Shown here piece after piece: positions 60,899 to 64,000 of a stretch of 64,000 bases of DNA (its first letter is position 1; the number at the start of each line of letters is the position of its first letter). The notes beneath the pieces were generated by a model. It did no database searches. It was given only the letters and a program-made list of their open reading frames with translations, and had not been told where the DNA came from. Made by a program: the position numbers and the translations under genes. The stretch covers positions 19,470,501 through 19,534,500 of the forward strand of contig CM020513.1 of assembly GCA_009823395.1 (NCBI GenBank), in the 5' to 3' direction. The DNA is from Thamnaconus septentrionalis (Eukaryota > Chordata > Actinopteri > Tetraodontiformes > Monacanthidae).

Positions 60899-63175
60899 GT
60901 GAGCAAATGAGTGCGACCGCAGTAGACAGGGGGCCAATTGTGGAGTTTGTAAAGCTGGCTTGAAGCATTTTGAAAAAAGTCTGATAAAAAATCTCTTTTT
61001 TTTTCTTTTCTTTTTTTTCGATTAAAATGTTTTGTCCACTAATTATCAAAATTAGAATGCCCAAGCAGGTCCTTGTGGCTTTGACCTGTGGGATGCCGGG
61101 CAGACAGACTGAATATGAATAGCGAAGCTACTGTTTGTAGAGCTGGAGAGTGTCAGAGTTGAGTTCTTCCTTGTTGTTGGCAAGGAAAACTCTCGTCAAT
61201 AAGACAGTTGGATCAGCAGCAAATAACCATGTCAGCAACAGGAGGAAAATCCGACACCACCCAATATGGTCAAGTGAATAATACGTTTGTTGTTGCCTTT
61301 CATGGAAAGCAAATGATTTGCTGCGGTGTTGATAGATTAGGATGAAGACAAGATGACGTAGGCCGTTCAATATTCTAATGGCGGGAGATAAATTCCTCCA
61401 TTATCTGGTCCTTCTCTCAGGTTTAATTAGTCACAGGCTCTGATTACAAGGACCGCCGATGGTCTTTGTTTAATCGCTTTGGGCCGGTTGTTTCAAAGCA
61501 GTTAGTCAAGTCTAAAACCAATATGTGCTTTTTCTTTTAATCCGATCGTAACTCAAAACTGCATTTGCTGGAGTTTTGCATCGTTCCAGCACACATCCAG
61601 TGAGGAATAGCGCCGTAGCTTTGGCTTTTATTTGGTTTTGTTCAGTTGGCGAAGTTCCTCCAGAGACATCTGGCATCTTAATGATGAGTATCATTTAGAA
61701 AATGTTGGGTTTGTTGGGTTAACTTTAATTGTCATAGGAGCAGCACAAAACAAACCGTGTGAAGAAAACATCGACAACATCCATGCAGCAGGAAAAAAAA
61801 TGTTGAAAAGACAGTGGCAGACATGGATGTTCAATATGCATGCTCAATGTCATATAAATACAGTTCATTTGATTCCCTGCACATTTAAGTCATTGTTAGT
61901 TGTGCTTGCCAGCACTGAAAGTACAACTTTGTAATGCACGGGGTGGTGCTACCCCCAGGCAAGTTACACAGGCTAAATCAGATCATCATATATTCATTTA
62001 AAAATTACAGCCTTGAGTTAAACCAAAATTAGAACTGAGTCTTTCACGTAACTGAGCCTCCAAGCCTGAGCAGCTGACATAATACACATCCTGAAAGGCA
62101 GTGATAAGAGGCAGACTCAGAAGGAGCATCAGATGTGGACAATGATTTTATTTTTCCAGCAAGAAGTTTATTTCCTCTGACCTGGAGAGAGTTTTTCAAA
62201 ACAGCAAACTTCCTGTCGTAACCCAAGGTTGATCATGGTCTAGCTTGCTGTGACAGTGAGTAGTGTTAGTGTGTAGTCAACCTTGGCTAAGTTGTAGCTG
62301 CACAGACGTGCTGACAAATGAATAACTGTCGTGTTTATGTTCAGATGACGGTGGCGCAGTGATCGTTCCCATCCCAAGTTTGCGAGTTCTTCCTGTGTCT
62401 GCTTGGATTGAATTTTTGTGAGCGGTTCTCAACTTTGGCTGAATGGCAACTCTAAATTGCCCCTAAGTATGAGTTTCAATGGGATAATGTTTGTTTCTCT
62501 GTGTCACTCTGTGTTCACTGACTACTTGTCCAGAGTGTAAGCCTCAGATTGCAGGGAGAGGTGGTGATGGAAGCTGGATGGACCCAGTCTCTTGTTGCAT
62601 CCTTAGCTGATGCAAATAAGGCCCCCGCTTTGCACTGAATAAATGAACTCGCACTTACTGTATGTACGTGTTTGGTTGCATCCATGTCCTCTTGTTCCGT
62701 AAGCCTCACAGCCTTAATGACTTTTACTTTTAGACTAAACTTTTGGAGGCCCCTCCCATGAACCAAACCTCCCCTGTGCTCCAAACAGACCCTTATGTAC
62801 AATAAGCACAACCATAAGTGTAAAATACATAGATACGTTTTGATAAATGAATTGCATTTTATGGCCCCGTTGTCTGCGAGGGGTATGGAAAACTGCTGAG
62901 CCCTGGAGGTAGAGATGAGTCTTATTAGCATTTTGGGCTACGGAGTCTCTGGCTATTTGACAATTTGTGTATCCACGGGGAAGGCAGTATCACCCAAACA
63001 AGCTGTTCTTGCTGCGGTGCTGTATTTCATATTGATAAGAGGAGATGCATGGGACTGATGCCATGAATACTAATAGGAGTTATTTTTCACTCCTGTTGAT
63101 TCAGTGTGATGTGAAGATTATTTTTTTTTTCCCTGTTCTCTAACCTCTCTTCTGGCTTTCCTCTCTCCATTTCAG
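60899..63175 (+). other. galnt18: galnt18 intron, 2277 bp
   Basis: It has donor GTGAGC and an acceptor ending CCATTTCAG. It includes a copy of the tRNA-headed dispersed repeat at about 62345-62570; the rest shows no recognisable structure. Confidence 0.85.
62345..62570 (+). mobile_element. tRNA-headed teleost repeat, forward orientation
   Basis: GACGGTGGCGCAGTGATCG is the A-box-like head. It is followed by GTTCTTCCTGTGTCTGCTTG, GGCAACTCTAAATTGCCCCT, TTTGTTTCTCTGTG and CTACTTGTCCAGAGTGTAAG in the family order. It is the most complete forward copy in the window. Confidence 0.65.
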
Positions 63176-63290
63176 GAGCCCTGCTCTGATTGGCTGCTTT
63201 GTGGTCGACAGGAAGTACTTTGAGGAGATTGGCCTGCTGGATGAAGGCATGGAGATCTACGGCGGCGAGAACGTGGAGCTTGGCATCAGG
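63176..63290 (+). CDS. galnt18: galnt18 coding exon (catalytic YGGEN motif)
   Basis: The acceptor TTTCAG ends at 63175 after a long pyrimidine tract, and the donor is GTGAGT at 63291. One base completes an Arg codon, then the exon reads SPALIGCFVVDRKYFEEIGL and LDEGMEIYGGENVELGIR, ending in phase 0. YGGENVE at 63258-63278 corresponds to the WGGENxE catalytic motif of active GalNAc-transferases. The Trp is replaced by Tyr, as in the GALNT8/9/17/18 subfamily. SPALIGCF replaces the S/T-P-T-M-A-G-G-L-F acceptor-side loop and is one residue shorter. The following exon, expected to begin VWQCGG, is not found before 64000. Confidence 0.96.
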
Positions 63291-64000
63291 GTGAGTCGCA
63301 TCTTGCAAATGGCAATCGCATCCCAACAAGAGGCATTTCTTATATTCAATACATTTCCCATGTTGTGCTTTGCACCTAGTACAGCGGAGAGGCATTCGAG
63401 GTAAAAATAAAAAAATAATCATCCTAAACAGCAAGAGGCAAACAGCGTGACCTTTCATTTGACAGAATGGGGTTTTATCAGTCATTCCTCTTATTCACTT
63501 GGTGTGACTAAAGCAAACCGAGCAGATTGCTAATGATGTCTCAATATGAAAATGGCAGTCTGTGACTAAAACGCATTAGAACATAATGGAAATTTGGCCA
63601 TAACGTCAGCCATTATAAGAAATCTAGTTGTTTTTTTTCTTCCTTCTCATTTTTGGTCGTCTGCATTAGCATTTTCTAGTCATGTTCTGCGAATACGGTT
63701 GTGTGGCTGAATGGATTCCGTCGTTTATCATGTCATCAAAAGCCGACGGGCTAGTCACCCTCTTAAGAATGCAATTCAGTCCCAGGACGATGCGACTGTT
63801 AGGGCGGCCGGCAGACTGAGCGGGGGGGGGGGGTTGTCGTTGCCCATGAGAAAACTGTTGACTCAGCTGCGGCGCGGTGATTTATGGGACAGTCGTGTAA
63901 GCGACGCAGGGTTCAGCTCAGATTATTAGCAGGAGGCTTGAGTGACATTAACTGCAGGCTTAAAAGCATAGCGCTGAGTGTGATATTAGCCGCTGAGTAG
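63291..64000 (+). other. galnt18: Start of the next galnt18 intron, runs off the window
   Basis: It begins with the donor GTGAGT. A run of twelve G residues lies at 63822-63833. No sequence resembling the next exon (VWQCGG...) occurs before the window ends. Confidence 0.8.
63822..63833 (+). repeat. poly(G) tract, 12 G
   Basis: Uninterrupted G run in the last partial intron. Confidence 0.95.

Larger units (their letters stand above)
43230..63290 (+). other. galnt18: galnt18 locus, internal part (exons 2-6 if numbered as in the human gene)
   Basis: Five exons on the + strand join with matching phases (donor/acceptor GT-AG throughout) into 292 complete codons preceded by the last two bases of a split codon. 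The product is a type II membrane-protein family member, a UDP-GalNAc:polypeptide N-acetylgalactosaminyltransferase of the GT27 family that starts mucin-type O-glycosylation in the secretory pathway. Assignment to GALNT18 rather than GALNT17 or GALNT9 rests on remembered family sequence: the segments RVSGWRAATAPVVALFDAH, YLNPPK.WW and SPALIGCF.VDR match GALNT18, whereas GALNT17 has ATGQVTGFFDAH and TPAMIGCSFVVNR. Human GALNT18 is reported to be ER-located with little activity of its own and to modulate other GalNAc-transferases; applying that to this fish protein is inference. The first exon and the exons after YGGEN, including the lectin domain, are outside the window. Confidence 0.93.

Noticed and set aside
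43230..63290. Identification as galnt17 (wbscr17) or galnt9
   Set aside because: GALNT17 differs in the segments before DAH (TGQVTGFF) and at the acceptor loop (IGCSF with one more residue). The eight-residue SPALIGCF and RAATAPVVALF segments fit GALNT18.

Overview
This window looks like teleost fish (ray-finned vertebrate) chromosomal DNA. The signs are a spliced vertebrate gene with GT-AG introns, very abundant CA/TG dinucleotide arrays, and several interspersed repeats typical of teleost genomes, including a tRNA-headed repeat family, palindromic MITE-like elements, hAT-like termini and a Ty3/Gypsy fragment. No bacterial-style gene organisation is present. I can support only one protein-coding gene, on the + strand. 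It is a polypeptide N-acetylgalactosaminyltransferase of the GALNT8/9/17/18 (Y) subfamily, best matching GALNT18 (galnt18a or galnt18b cannot be decided here).

Layout. Positions 1-43229 are most simply read as a long stretch of galnt18 intron 1; exon 1 (cytoplasmic tail, transmembrane anchor, start of stem) is not found and should lie upstream. This intron holds microsatellites and repeat relics: a tandem duplication with a telomere-like spacer (4690-4996), an inverted Gypsy gag/LTR fragment (11199-11566), an 18-copy AGC tract (34397-34450), a long palindromic MITE (39241-39585) and a hAT relic (41058-41745). Five internal coding exons follow at 43230-43440, 43564-43730, 55179-55365, 60701-60898 and 63176-63290. 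Their phases fit exactly and give 292 whole codons covering the lower stem and most of the GT-A catalytic domain, from the conserved GYNGYLS region through the UDP-binding VDD segment and the DXH metal site (here DAH) to YGGEN. The later exons, which should encode the rest of the catalytic domain and the C-terminal ricin-type lectin domain, lie beyond 64000.

The introns between exons are 123, 11448, 5335 and 2277 bp. They contain further repeats: a near-perfect 33-bp-arm hairpin (52876-52945) beside a larger inverted repeat (53036-53420), a decayed ACGTT minisatellite that occurs in both orientations (54765-54965), a cluster of three CA arrays (57079-57521) and two more copies of the tRNA-headed repeat.

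Points that may matter biologically are the (CT)31 array serving as the polypyrimidine tract of exon 2, the stop-free 123-nt intron 2 whose retention would keep the reading frame, the Y-subfamily changes in otherwise invariant GalNAc-transferase motifs, and the inverted Gypsy fragment that looks like an autointegration product. I did not find a convincing undescribed multi-gene system. Most other open frames in the window are chance frames or low-complexity translations.
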